Below, in pieces: positions 25,262 through 32,033 of a stretch of 64,000 bases of DNA. The stretch's first letter is position 1. Each line of letters begins with the position of its first letter. The stretch comes from Amycolatopsis sp. NBC_01480 (GTDB lineage: Bacteria > Actinomycetota > Actinomycetes > Mycobacteriales > Pseudonocardiaceae), in contig NZ_CP109442.1 of assembly GCF_036227205.1 (NCBI RefSeq), positions 496,001 through 560,000 on the forward strand, written 5' to 3'. Made by a program: the position numbers and the translations under genes. Below the pieces are notes generated by a model, which was not told the origin of the DNA, made no database searches, and saw only the letters and a list, made by a program, of their open reading frames with translations.

Positions 25262-25765
25262 TCAGCCCGCCACCGGGCTGGTGCGGAACGAGCGGAAGCC
25301 GCGGCGGAGGTAGTTCGGCAGGGCGTGCGGGTGGTCCTGCGTGGAGGTGTGCAGCCAGACGCGGCGCACCGGCACGTCGTCGGCCTGGGCGGCCTCCCAT
25401 GCCGCGCGCACGACGAGGGTGAGCGCGTATCCGCCCAGCCGCTTCCCGACGTGCTCCGGCAGCAGGCCGAACGTGGTGATCTCGACGTCGCCGCCCGGCT
25501 GGGGCTCGAAGTCCGCGATGCCGACGGCCACTCCGCCGTGGCGGACGAGGCGATACTGGCGCAGCGGGTGGGCGAGCCACCGGGCCCACTCCTCGTCCGA
25601 ACGGGACACCCCGGGCCAGTCGTAACGGGCGCCGATGCCGAGGTGCAGCTCACGGATCAGCGGGGACTTCGCGGTGATGGCCTCGAGCGCCAGGCCCCCG
25701 ACGGGCGCGGCGGGGCGCAGCCCGTCGGGGGCGGTCAGCTCGAGGTGGGTGACGATGGGTTCCAC
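25262..25765 (-). CDS. GNAT-family N-acetyltransferase
   Basis: A 167-residue protein with the GNAT fold. IADFEPQPGGDVEITTFGLLPEHVGKRLGGY contains the acetyl-CoA pyrophosphate loop in the form HVGKRLGG, followed by the helix LTLVVRAAWEAA; VRRVWLHTSTQDHPHALPNYLRRGF is motif B with the usual YxxxGF ending. The acetyl acceptor is unknown. GTG 25765 is preferred since GGGTGG lies upstream; a GTG three codons earlier is the other option. It converges on aglA with a 7-bp gap. Not in the mycobacterial order, so an insertion. Confidence 0.87.
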   Translation of the reverse strand: MEPIVTHLELTAPDGLRPAAPVGGLALEAITAKSPLIRELHLGIGARYDWPGVSRSDEEWARWLAHPLRQYRLVRHGGVAVGIADFEPQPGGDVEITTFGLLPEHVGKRLGGYALTLVVRAAWEAAQADDVPVRRVWLHTSTQDHPHALPNYLRRGFRSFRTSPVAG

Positions 25766-25818
25766 ACCCGCCACCCTAGGAGGGGGGCCAGGGCCCCGTC
25801 GCCGGAATTGCTGCCCGG

Positions 25819-26016
25819 CTAAGCGTCGGCGCGCTGGCCGGCGGCGTCGAGGCCGAGCATGGCGAGCAGGCCGCGCAGGTCCTGGGCGTCGTGAGCCTTG
25901 CCCGCGACGGTGCGGACCGCCTGGTCGCGCTGGGTTCGCAGGCCTACTTCAGCCGAAGCGCGGGCACGGGCGAACTCACTGGTTTCCAGAGAAAGGGGAC
26001 GTCGTTCCGAGCGCAT
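25819..26016 (-). CDS. Small conserved-looking protein (65 aa), unknown
   Basis: A 65-residue charged protein, MRSERRPLSLETSEFARAR at the start, with a helical middle (QRDQAVRTVAGKAHDAQDLRG) and a short LLAMLGLD segment. No membrane segment. GAGGAG lies 4 bp before ATG 26016. Codon use has the strong third-position GC of real genes here. It is divergent from another small-protein gene at 26213. I do not recognise a family. Confidence 0.65.
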   Translation of the reverse strand: MRSERRPLSLETSEFARARASAEVGLRTQRDQAVRTVAGKAHDAQDLRGLLAMLGLDAAGQRADA

Positions 26017-26212
26017 GCGGCTCCTCGCCGAGATCGAAGGGGCCCGGCGACCGGGTGTCCACCTGCCACGGGCGGGACTGCCGGCCGACGACGACGCCGG
26101 CCCTGATGCCGGCGCGCGGGATGTTCTCGACCGCGATGACGCTACACGAGCCGTACCCGGCGGCACCAGTAAGCAGGCACTACGGGGCAGATCAGGCAGT
26201 AGGGTCTCCCCC

Positions 26213-26437
26213 ATGCCCGAACAAGACGCTGGCCCTTCGCTCGAGCCGACGCTGGGCGAATGGCTCAAGGCGCGGGCGGAGACCGAGGCCCACCTCAAGG
26301 CGGCCCCACCACCCGGCGCGGCGTCGGCCCAGCACCTCGCCGACCTGCTCGCGACGGAGGAGTCGTGGCAGGCGCAGTACACCGAGCTGCTCGGCCGGGA
26401 CACCCCGGAGCACCGGTTCCCGCGGTCCAATCGCTGA
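26213..26437 (+). CDS. Small acidic helical protein (74 aa), unknown
   Basis: A 74-residue protein starting [20 protein letters not shown] and rich in Ala/Glu/Leu, which suggests one long helix followed by a hydrophilic tail ([11 protein letters not shown]). AGGG precedes the ATG. It lies upstream of the cold shock gene but with a 287-bp gap, so it is probably a separate transcript. No family recognised. Confidence 0.65.
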   Translation: MPEQDAGPSLEPTLGEWLKARAETEAHLKAAPPPGAASAQHLADLLATEESWQAQYTELLGRDTPEHRFPRSNR

Positions 26438-26724
26438 CCGCGCAACAAGATCATCATCTGTCCATAAAGGACGTACACTGTGGACGCAAAGCGCGGATTC
26501 CGGGGCGCCGCCCCCGTTCGGCAAGAGGTATGGCGTCCGGGGGCCCGGCGTGCTTTACTGTCGAAGGTCTTGTTTTGTGTTCGTGCGGTGGGTACGTCCC
26601 GCAGCCACGCTCGCAAGATGCAGCGGGCGTAGTGGTTCTCCTTCACGGGAAGATCAAACCGTCGGTTCTCGACCCGGATGCCGAGGTGGCATCTCGATTT
26701 CGTTTTTCAGTGGTGGAGATTTCT
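26438..26724 (+). promoter_or_regulatory. Promoter and probable long leader of the cold shock gene
   Basis: A 287-bp stretch with no open frame of good codon use. It is less GC-rich than its surroundings near 26440-26490 and again at 26690-26724 (TTTCGTTTTTCAG before the Shine-Dalgarno). Cold shock mRNAs commonly have long structured leaders that act as thermosensors; this region could be one, but I cannot fold it here. Confidence 0.45.
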
Positions 26725-26928
26725 ATGACGCAAGGCACCGTGAAGTGGTTCAACGCCGAGAAGGGCTTCGGCTTCATCACGCCGGACTCCGGCGGTGGCG
26801 ACGTGTTCGTGCACTACTCCGAGATCCAGGGCAACGGATTCCGCAGCCTTGAGGAGAACGCGCGCGTGGAGTTCGAGATCGGGCAGGGCCAGAAGGGACC
26901 GCAGGCCACCTCGGTCACGGTTATCTGA
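26725..26928 (+). CDS. Cold shock protein (CspA family)
   Basis: A 67-residue single cold shock domain. RNP1-like KGFGFITP and RNP2-like VFVHYS are both present, with WFN at the start of the domain, so it should bind single-stranded RNA/DNA as an RNA chaperone. GGAG stands 9 bp upstream of ATG 26725. A second, very similar copy is at 51205. A strong terminator follows 17 bp after the stop. Confidence 0.95.
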   Translation: MTQGTVKWFNAEKGFGFITPDSGGGDVFVHYSEIQGNGFRSLEENARVEFEIGQGQKGPQATSVTVI

Positions 26929-26944
26929 TTTTTCCCAGGCTTTC

Positions 26945-26982
26945 ACGAAGGGCCGGCAGCCGCTAGGGTGCCGGCCCTTCGT
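26945..26982. terminator. Bidirectional intrinsic terminator
   Basis: A 14-bp perfect stem, ACGAAGGGCCGGCA with its complement, and a 10-base loop. It serves both the cold shock gene and the convergent membrane protein remnant. Confidence 0.9.
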
Positions 26983-27009
26983 CGTGCCCGGTCCTTCGTC
27001 GTGCCGGTC

Positions 27010-27448
27010 TCAGGCGGCCGCTGTCGTCACGGCGCGGCGCAGGTACCGGACCGTTCCGCCGGCCAGCGCCAGCGAGACCACCAGCTCGAACAGCGAGGTG
27101 ACGAACCGCGCGGCCTGGTCGGGCCGGGCGCTGACGGCGAAGTAGCGGGCCAGCGACAGCATCAGGGGGCTGCGGGTAGCTACTGACACCGCCGCCGCGA
27201 TCGCGATGGCCAGGAAGATCAGGCCGCCGCGCGCGATCGCCGCCCGGGCGTCCGCGCAACCGGTCCGCGACGAGCCGACCCACGGGGACGATCGACCCGG
27301 CGACGTAGGCGAGCACGTCGCCGGCCCCGAGGGTGCGCAGGACGTAGAAGATCAGCAGCGGCGGGACCACGTCGAGGAGGATGGCGCGCAGGGTCGCGCG
27401 CCGGGCGGTGCGGGACTGAGCAGTGTCGGCCGCGGGTGCGGAGGTCAC
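27010..27448 (-). pseudogene. Frameshifted and shortened VC0807-like membrane protein gene
   Basis: The first 65 codons from GTG 27448 (AAGGA upstream) give an ordinary integral membrane beginning: LLDVVPPLLIFYVLRTLG, then YVAGSIVPVGRLVADRLRGR. After about 27240-27260 this frame becomes Arg-rich and unnatural, while another minus frame carries the natural continuation: GGLIFLAIAIAAAVSVAT, SPLMLSLARYF, and a last helix ELVVSLALAGGTVRYLRR ending at a TGA at 27010. Together they read as one hydrophobic protein of the VC0807/septation-like type with a frameshift. The joined length (about 145 residues) is also shorter than the roughly 200-220 usual, which suggests an internal deletion. It follows the regulator gene by 22 bp. 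A sequencing error would explain the shift but not the missing part. Confidence 0.6.
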
Positions 27449-27470
27449 GGGTCAAGTCCTTTGTAGGCAG

Positions 27471-28484
27471 TCAGTTTTGGTGGGCGGCCAAGGATCCGTG
27501 CACCTCGGGCACCAGGCTTTCGAGAGCCGGAACGGCAACGTCTTCCCCGGCGACGACCACCACCGAGGCGAGGCAGGGCCCCTCGGAAAACCAGGCGACG
27601 GCCGTGGCGGGCGCCCCGTCCCCGGCTCCGGGGAGCAGGTAGCCGCGGGCTCCCGGCACGTCCGGCAGGGGCACGGTGGGCGGGCTCATCACCGCGAGGA
27701 TCGCCGCGCAATCCGAGGCACTGGCGAGTTCGAACACCATCGCATGCGCCAAGCCGACGCCGTCCTGACCGGACGCGCGCGCACGGCTGGCGGCGTCCTG
27801 GTCGGACACGTGCGCCAGGCCCGCGCCCTCCCGGCCCGACTCGTGCGTCAGGCCCGCACCGTCCTGGCCGGACGGCTCGCGGTCGTCGACGGACCAGGTG
27901 GTGACCCATCCGCCGCGCAGGCCGTGGCTCCGCATCATCAGCCGCTGGGCGTGCTGTTCGGAGCCGGAAACCGCGTAGCCGGGCGGAAAGCCGTAGCGGG
28001 CGCTGATCGGCCCGGAGGTGAGCGGCTCGCGGCGCCGTCCGCCGATGAGCGGGGTCGCGGGCACCAGGACCGAGCGGTCGGCCTGCCCCGGGGACGCGGG
28101 CTCGTCGTCCTCCCCGGCGAGCAGGGCGGCGAAGACGATGGTCATGGCCGCGGTGTGGTCGTCGCCTTCGCCGGTCCCGGGTGAGGCCGTCGCGAGCAGC
28201 TTGGCCAGCAGCTCCTGCTCTTCACGGAAGGCCTCGACCCCGGCCCCGGTCATCCGGATCCAGGTCCGCGGCCGCCGGTTCTCGAAGACCTTCTCGGTCT
28301 CGATGTACCCGTGCTCCTCCAGGACGCCCAGGTGCCGGCCCAGCCCGCCGTCGCTCTGCCCCAGCGCGTCCCGCAACTGCGAAAACGTGCACGGCCCCCG
28401 TCGGTCGAGGACGGCCAGCACACCCAGGCGCACCCGCTGGTGGACCACCTCGCGCAGCCCCGCCTCCAGCTCCCGCTCGGCCAT
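27471..28484 (-). CDS. Winged-helix regulator with a large C-terminal domain of unknown type
   Basis: 337 residues. The first 95 are a winged helix of the MarR/ArsR-like transcription regulator type: LREVVHQRVRLGVLAVL, CTFSQLRDALGQSDGGLGRHLGVLEEHGYIETEK and a wing RRPRTWIRMT. Residues about 140-337 are a second domain beginning GPISARYGFPPGY with a strand-rich pattern and C-terminal VVVVAGEDVAVPALESLVPEVHG; I have seen similar sequence in mycolic actinobacteria lipoproteins but would not assign it. Between them, near residues 205-250, is an inserted 12-13-residue repeat (GQDGAGL, GREGAGL, GQDGVGL). GGGAG precedes ATG 28484. An 11+1+11 palindrome 19 bp upstream is the likely operator for itself and perhaps the desaturase. 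Confidence 0.8.
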   Translation of the reverse strand: MAERELEAGLREVVHQRVRLGVLAVLDRRGPCTFSQLRDALGQSDGGLGRHLGVLEEHGYIETEKVFENRRPRTWIRMTGAGVEAFREEQELLAKLLATASPGTGEGDDHTAAMTIVFAALLAGEDDEPASPGQADRSVLVPATPLIGGRRREPLTSGPISARYGFPPGYAVSGSEQHAQRLMMRSHGLRGGWVTTWSVDDREPSGQDGAGLTHESGREGAGLAHVSDQDAASRARASGQDGVGLAHAMVFELASASDCAAILAVMSPPTVPLPDVPGARGYLLPGAGDGAPATAVAWFSEGPCLASVVVVAGEDVAVPALESLVPEVHGSLAAHQN

Positions 28485-28502
28485 GTTCACTCCCGATGGT
28501 TG

Positions 28503-28525
28503 CGTACTCTCGATTCGAGAGTACG
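28503..28525. promoter_or_regulatory. Operator palindrome between regulator and desaturase
   Basis: Arms CGTACTCTCGA and its exact complement flank a single central T at 28514. A further half-site (ATCGAGAGT) follows at 28531-28539. It sits 19 bp from the regulator ATG, the right place for autoregulation. Confidence 0.8.
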
Positions 28526-28539
28526 GCGGGATCGAGAGT

Positions 28540-29050
28540 TTGAGGAGGGCTCGCCCGGAGAACGCCCGGACTGGGCCGGCACAGGGTGGTGGCCGGTTCG
28601 CGGGGAACCATCGGGAGGCGGTGGTCGTTGACTGGGGAGGCAGCGGCCAGGATCCGGATTGACGGACCGGCCGTACCAGCGGTGCTCAGGTCCCCGGCGC
28701 AGAGGCCGGCGGAACCACCGCGGGAACCGGCCTCGGCGCTGTGCCCCCGCAGCCGCCAGACCAGCTCAACACAGGAGTCCAGCATCGACACCCTCGACGA
28801 TCCGGCCACGTCCTCCCCGCACACCCCGGTGGCGCCCTCCCCGGGCACCCTGACGGCGTCTTCCCCCAGCGCCCCGGCGGCGTCTTCAGCCGCCCTGACG
28901 GAGCCCGGCCCGGCAGGCACTTCCGCCGAAAACCCTGCCCTGGCACACAATTCGCCCACAAACACCACCCCGGCAGACAGTTCGCCAACGGACACCGACC
29001 CGGCCGAAAGCCCGGCCGGGAAAACCGGTGGGCGGGCCAGTGAGCCGGTG
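28540..29050 (+). other. Region before the desaturase: open frame continuous with it, no clear start
   Basis: An in-frame extension of about 155 codons runs from a GTG at 28586 into the desaturase, coding mostly Pro/Ser/Thr/Ala low-complexity sequence such as SSPTDTDPAESPAG near its end. No Shine-Dalgarno supports a start inside it. It is either a disordered N-terminal extension of the desaturase or untranslated leader; desaturases of this class need no such part. Nothing else was seen here besides the half-site at 28531-28539. Confidence 0.4.
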
Positions 29051-29944
29051 ATGGCCGGGCGGCAGACCGCGACCGAGGCGTTCCTCGTCAAGGTGTTCGC
29101 CGTCGTGCCGCTGCTGGCGGTCGCCGCGGCGGTGCCGTTGGCTTGGGGGTGGGGGCTGAGCTGGCTGGACATCGGGCTGGCGGCCGCGTTCTACTGCCTC
29201 ACCGGGCTCGGCGTCACGATCGGCTTCCACCGGTACTTCACCCACGGCGCCTTCCGCGCGCGGCGCGGGCTGCGGATCGGGCTGGCCGTGGCGGGCAGCA
29301 TGGCCATGCAGGGGCCCGTGGTCGCCTGGGTGGCCGACCACCGGCGCCACCACGCGTACGCCGACCGAGACGGCGACCCGCACTCCCCCTGGCGCTTCGG
29401 CACCACGCCCGCCGCGCTGGCCAAGGGATTCTGGCACGCGCACATGGGCTGGCTCTTCGACCGCGACAAGACCAACCCGCGCCGCTTCGCCCCCGACCTG
29501 CTCGACGACCGCGACATCAGCCTGGTCGACAAGCTCTTCCCGGTGCTCACCGTCGCCACCCTGCTCGGCCCGGCGCTGCTCGGCGGCCTGATCACGATGA
29601 GCTGGTGGGGCGCGCTGACGGCGTTCTTCTGGGCCGGGCTGGTCCGCGTCGCGCTGCTGCACCACGTCACCTGGTCGGTCAACTCGCTGTGCCACATGAT
29701 CGGCGAACGCCCGTATGAGGCCCGCGACCGCTCCGCCAACTTCTGGCCGCTGGCGATCCTGTCCTTCGGCGAGTCCTGGCACAACTCCCACCACGCCGAC
29801 CCCACCGGCGCGCGCCACGGCGTCGGCCGCGGACAGCTGGACATCTCCGCCCGGCTGATCTGGGTGTTCGAAAAGCTGAGCTGGGCCTCCCAGGTCCGCT
29901 GGCCCCGGCCGGAGCGCCTGGCCCGCAAGCTCCGCAGCGCCTGA
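29051..29944 (+). CDS. Membrane acyl-CoA/fatty acid desaturase
   Basis: From ATG 29051 it gives 297 residues, close to the usual length. All three histidine boxes of the stearoyl-CoA desaturase type are visible: HRYFTH near residue 60, HRRHH near 98 and HNSHH near 246, which hold the di-iron centre. There are four hydrophobic helices (AVVPLLAVAAAVPLAW, LAAAFYCLTGLGVTIGF, LLGPALLGGLITM, ALTAFFWAGLVRVALL). It should place a cis double bond in a membrane fatty acid, using an electron partner not encoded here. The gene is divergent from the regulator at 27471, whose operator lies upstream, so lipid-responsive control is a fair guess. The true start may lie further upstream. Confidence 0.9.
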   Translation: MAGRQTATEAFLVKVFAVVPLLAVAAAVPLAWGWGLSWLDIGLAAAFYCLTGLGVTIGFHRYFTHGAFRARRGLRIGLAVAGSMAMQGPVVAWVADHRRHHAYADRDGDPHSPWRFGTTPAALAKGFWHAHMGWLFDRDKTNPRRFAPDLLDDRDISLVDKLFPVLTVATLLGPALLGGLITMSWWGALTAFFWAGLVRVALLHHVTWSVNSLCHMIGERPYEARDRSANFWPLAILSFGESWHNSHHADPTGARHGVGRGQLDISARLIWVFEKLSWASQVRWPRPERLARKLRSA

Positions 29945-30002
29945 TCAACAGCAGCCTGACCAACAGCAGTCTGACCCACAACTGCTCGGCAGCTAAAGAA
30001 AA

Positions 30003-30039
30003 ACCCGGCGGCAGGCTCGACACGAGCCCGCCGCCGGGT
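30003..30039. terminator. Bidirectional intrinsic terminator
   Basis: A 17-bp stem with one A/C mismatch (ACCCGGCGGC...GGCTCG and complement), 3-base loop, preceded by AAAGAAAA and followed by CCTTT. Lies between the convergent desaturase and DUF6292 genes. Confidence 0.85.
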
Positions 30040-30072
30040 CCTTTCCCCAAGCCTTGTCCTACCGCCGCAGCC

Positions 30073-30522
30073 TCACGTCTGCCCGGCGCGCAGCAGCATC
30101 CGGGCGACCAGGTCCTCGTCGTCGGCAGCGACCCGGGCGGGCGGGGCGCCCAGAGGCGTGCCGCCGGTCCGGGAGACCACCTCGGTGACGAACCGGCCGA
30201 CGGCTTCGGGAGCGGGGACCACGTCGCCGCCGAGGCGGGCGAGCACCAGCGGCGCCTCGTCCGGGCGCGGCTCCACCGAGACGGCCCAGCCCTGGCGCGC
30301 GCTCCACACCAGCATCAGGTCGCGGCCCGGGTACGACGGCGCACGCCGGCTGAGGCCGAGGTACGCGGTGACAGTGTCAGTGACTTCGAACGACGTTCCT
30401 TCAGGCGGAACGCCGACGGCAGTGGCCACCGCGCTCACGTAACCCGCGAGTGCGCTGCGCAGCAGCTGGTGGTCGTCACCCTCGGCAAGGTCGGAAAGAA
30501 GGTCGGGTCTGGACAGGAGCAT
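30073..30522 (-). CDS. DUF6292-family protein
   Basis: The 149-residue cytosolic protein has LLRSALAGYVSAVATAVGVPPEGTSFEV, TAYLGLSRRAPSYPGRDLMLVWSARQGWAVSVE and LVLARLGGDVVPAPEAVGRFV, a pattern I know from actinobacterial proteins named DUF6292. These are common in Amycolatopsis and have no assigned role. ATG 30522 (MLLSRPD) has GGAG 5 bp upstream, so the longer upstream frame is not used. A small gene 132 bp upstream on the same strand may be linked. Confidence 0.8.
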   Translation of the reverse strand: MLLSRPDLLSDLAEGDDHQLLRSALAGYVSAVATAVGVPPEGTSFEVTDTVTAYLGLSRRAPSYPGRDLMLVWSARQGWAVSVEPRPDEAPLVLARLGGDVVPAPEAVGRFVTEVVSRTGGTPLGAPPARVAADDEDLVARMLLRAGQT

Positions 30523-30654
30523 CAGATCTCCGTTCCACCGTCCCACCGCGCCGGCGAAAACCGGCAGGAGCGGTGTAGAGGCCGCGGTGCCGTTCGGAGG
30601 GACGGCAGCTGACCGCCAACGACTCTACCCGGGTTCGCGGTCAGAACCAGGGCA

Positions 30655-30921
30655 TCAACCGCTCTGACCGCCGCTCATGTCCCCTCCGCCGCCGTTTCCG
30701 GAGTCGGCGAAACTGCTCGCGATCCACCCCGCGAACAGGGCGGCTTGCACGTACGGCGCGGCCTGCCCGACCGCCCGGCCGACGGAGCGGGTCCATTTTT
30801 CAGGGTGCTCCGCCGGCTCGGGCGCGGGCTCGCCCGCGGGACGGTCGGTGCGCCACGGCGTCTCGTCCGCGCGCACCTCGGCGAGGAAGTCCGCCGTCGG
30901 GTCACCGTCCTGCTCGCTCAT
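30655..30921 (-). CDS. Small protein with possible C-terminal membrane segment (88 aa)
   Basis: The 88-residue protein begins MSEQDGDPTADFLAEVRADE, is acidic at first, and has a moderately hydrophobic stretch near residues 50-70 (AAPYVQAALFAGWIASSF) before a Gly-rich tail (SGNGGGGDMSGGQSG). GGAGG lies just before ATG 30921. No family recognised. It could be peripheral or single-pass, but the segment is only weakly hydrophobic. Confidence 0.7.
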   Translation of the reverse strand: MSEQDGDPTADFLAEVRADETPWRTDRPAGEPAPEPAEHPEKWTRSVGRAVGQAAPYVQAALFAGWIASSFADSGNGGGGDMSGGQSG

Positions 30922-30982
30922 GCCTCCACGATCGCACCCCGGGCGGCCCGGCGCCACGGAGCGAAAGAAACCCGCAAGGACT

Positions 30983-31618
30983 TCAGAACAGCAGCGGCAG
31001 CAACGCGTGCCGCCGTTTCAGCACCGCCCCGTAGCGCGCGTCGAGGCGCAGCCACGAGTCCGTGGCCGTCACGCGCACCACGTCACCGTCGATCGTGGAG
31101 TCCAGGAAACCCATGCCGGACAACGCGAACAGGCACCGCAGCTGGACCTTCACCTCCAGCTCGCCGCCGGTCACCGTCAGCACCGCCTGGTCCATCAGCG
31201 AGGCCGGCGGGGTGCCGTGCGGGCCGGCGTTGTCACGGGCCAGCGTGACGCCGCGGTCGGCCAGGTCCGAGACGACCGCGACCGGCAGCTCGTCCACCAG
31301 CTGCCACCGCCCGGACGCCGGCAGCTCCGCGTGCCACATCAGGTCGCGCGCCGGGCCGGGGTCCATCACCGGGCCGCCCGCGACGGTCAGCGCGGCGAGC
31401 AGCTCGTTGCCCGACACCGTGATGTCGGACGGCGTGATGGTCCCCGCCACCGCGCGGGTGGCGAGGACCTCGAACGGGGTGGCCGTCCAGGCCTCGACGA
31501 CGCCGTCTTCGCGCTGGCGCAGCCGCACCGACGTCTGCCCGTCGAGGCGCACCGCCCGCGCGACGAACGCGCCCAGCGTGTCGCGGTCGCCCGCGTCGGG
31601 GATGCGCAGCTCAGGCAT
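30983..31618 (-). CDS. Conserved hypothetical protein, Rv2474c-like
   Basis: A 211-residue soluble protein starting MPELRIPDAGDRDTLGAFVARAVRLDGQ, with beta-rich middle (SVRLRQREDGVVEAW, FEVLATRAV) and a C-terminal part holding MDQAVLTVTGGELEVKVQLRCLFALSGMGFL. No catalytic motif is apparent. It overlaps the upstream thioesterase gene by 8 bp, so both are in one operon with gdh, the same order as Rv2476c-Rv2475c-Rv2474c. The link suggests a role near glutamate or acyl-CoA metabolism, but nothing in the sequence proves it. Confidence 0.82.
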   Translation of the reverse strand: MPELRIPDAGDRDTLGAFVARAVRLDGQTSVRLRQREDGVVEAWTATPFEVLATRAVAGTITPSDITVSGNELLAALTVAGGPVMDPGPARDLMWHAELPASGRWQLVDELPVAVVSDLADRGVTLARDNAGPHGTPPASLMDQAVLTVTGGELEVKVQLRCLFALSGMGFLDSTIDGDVVRVTATDSWLRLDARYGAVLKRRHALLPLLF

Positions 31619-32033
31619 CGGCGAACACTCGCTTCAGGAACTCGGTTTCCGGTGCTGTCAGCCGGCGCGGCCGCAGCTTGGTGGTGTCGTACGGGGCCAG
31701 CACGGTCTCGGCCGTGACGGCCACCGGGTCCGACTCCTCGGGCCCGGTGTGCACGCGGTAGGCCAGCGTGATGCTGGCCGCCCGCATCTCGGTGAGGGTG
31801 ATCTCCACGCGCACCGGGGTGTCCGGCGCGACCACGATCGGCTGCCGGTAGTGCACGGCCAGCTTGACCACGACCACGCCCTTGGGCAGCTCGGTGAGCC
31901 CGGCCTTCACCGCCTCGCCGAACAGCACCGGGATCCGCGCCTCTTCGAGCAGCGTCACCATGTTGGCGTGGTTGACGTGCCCGTAGACGTCCATGTCCGA
32001 CCAGCGCGGCCGGACCTGCGAAACATAGGTCAC
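31611..32033 (-). CDS. 4-hydroxybenzoyl-CoA-type (hotdog) thioesterase
   Basis: A 140-residue single hotdog domain. RPRWSDMDVYGHVNHANMVTLLEEAR contains the D-x5-H-N motif of 4HBT thioesterases with Asp as the catalytic acid and HVNHANM in the central helix; VVVVKLAVHYRQPI and RVEITLTEMRAASITLAYRV are the beta strands. It should hydrolyse an acyl-CoA thioester. GTG 32033 overlaps the gdh stop (GTGA), and its own end overlaps the next gene by 8 bp. Orthologue Rv2475c has the same neighbours. Confidence 0.9.
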   Translation of the reverse strand: MTYVSQVRPRWSDMDVYGHVNHANMVTLLEEARIPVLFGEAVKAGLTELPKGVVVVKLAVHYRQPIVVAPDTPVRVEITLTEMRAASITLAYRVHTGPEESDPVAVTAETVLAPYDTTKLRPRRLTAPETEFLKRVFADA

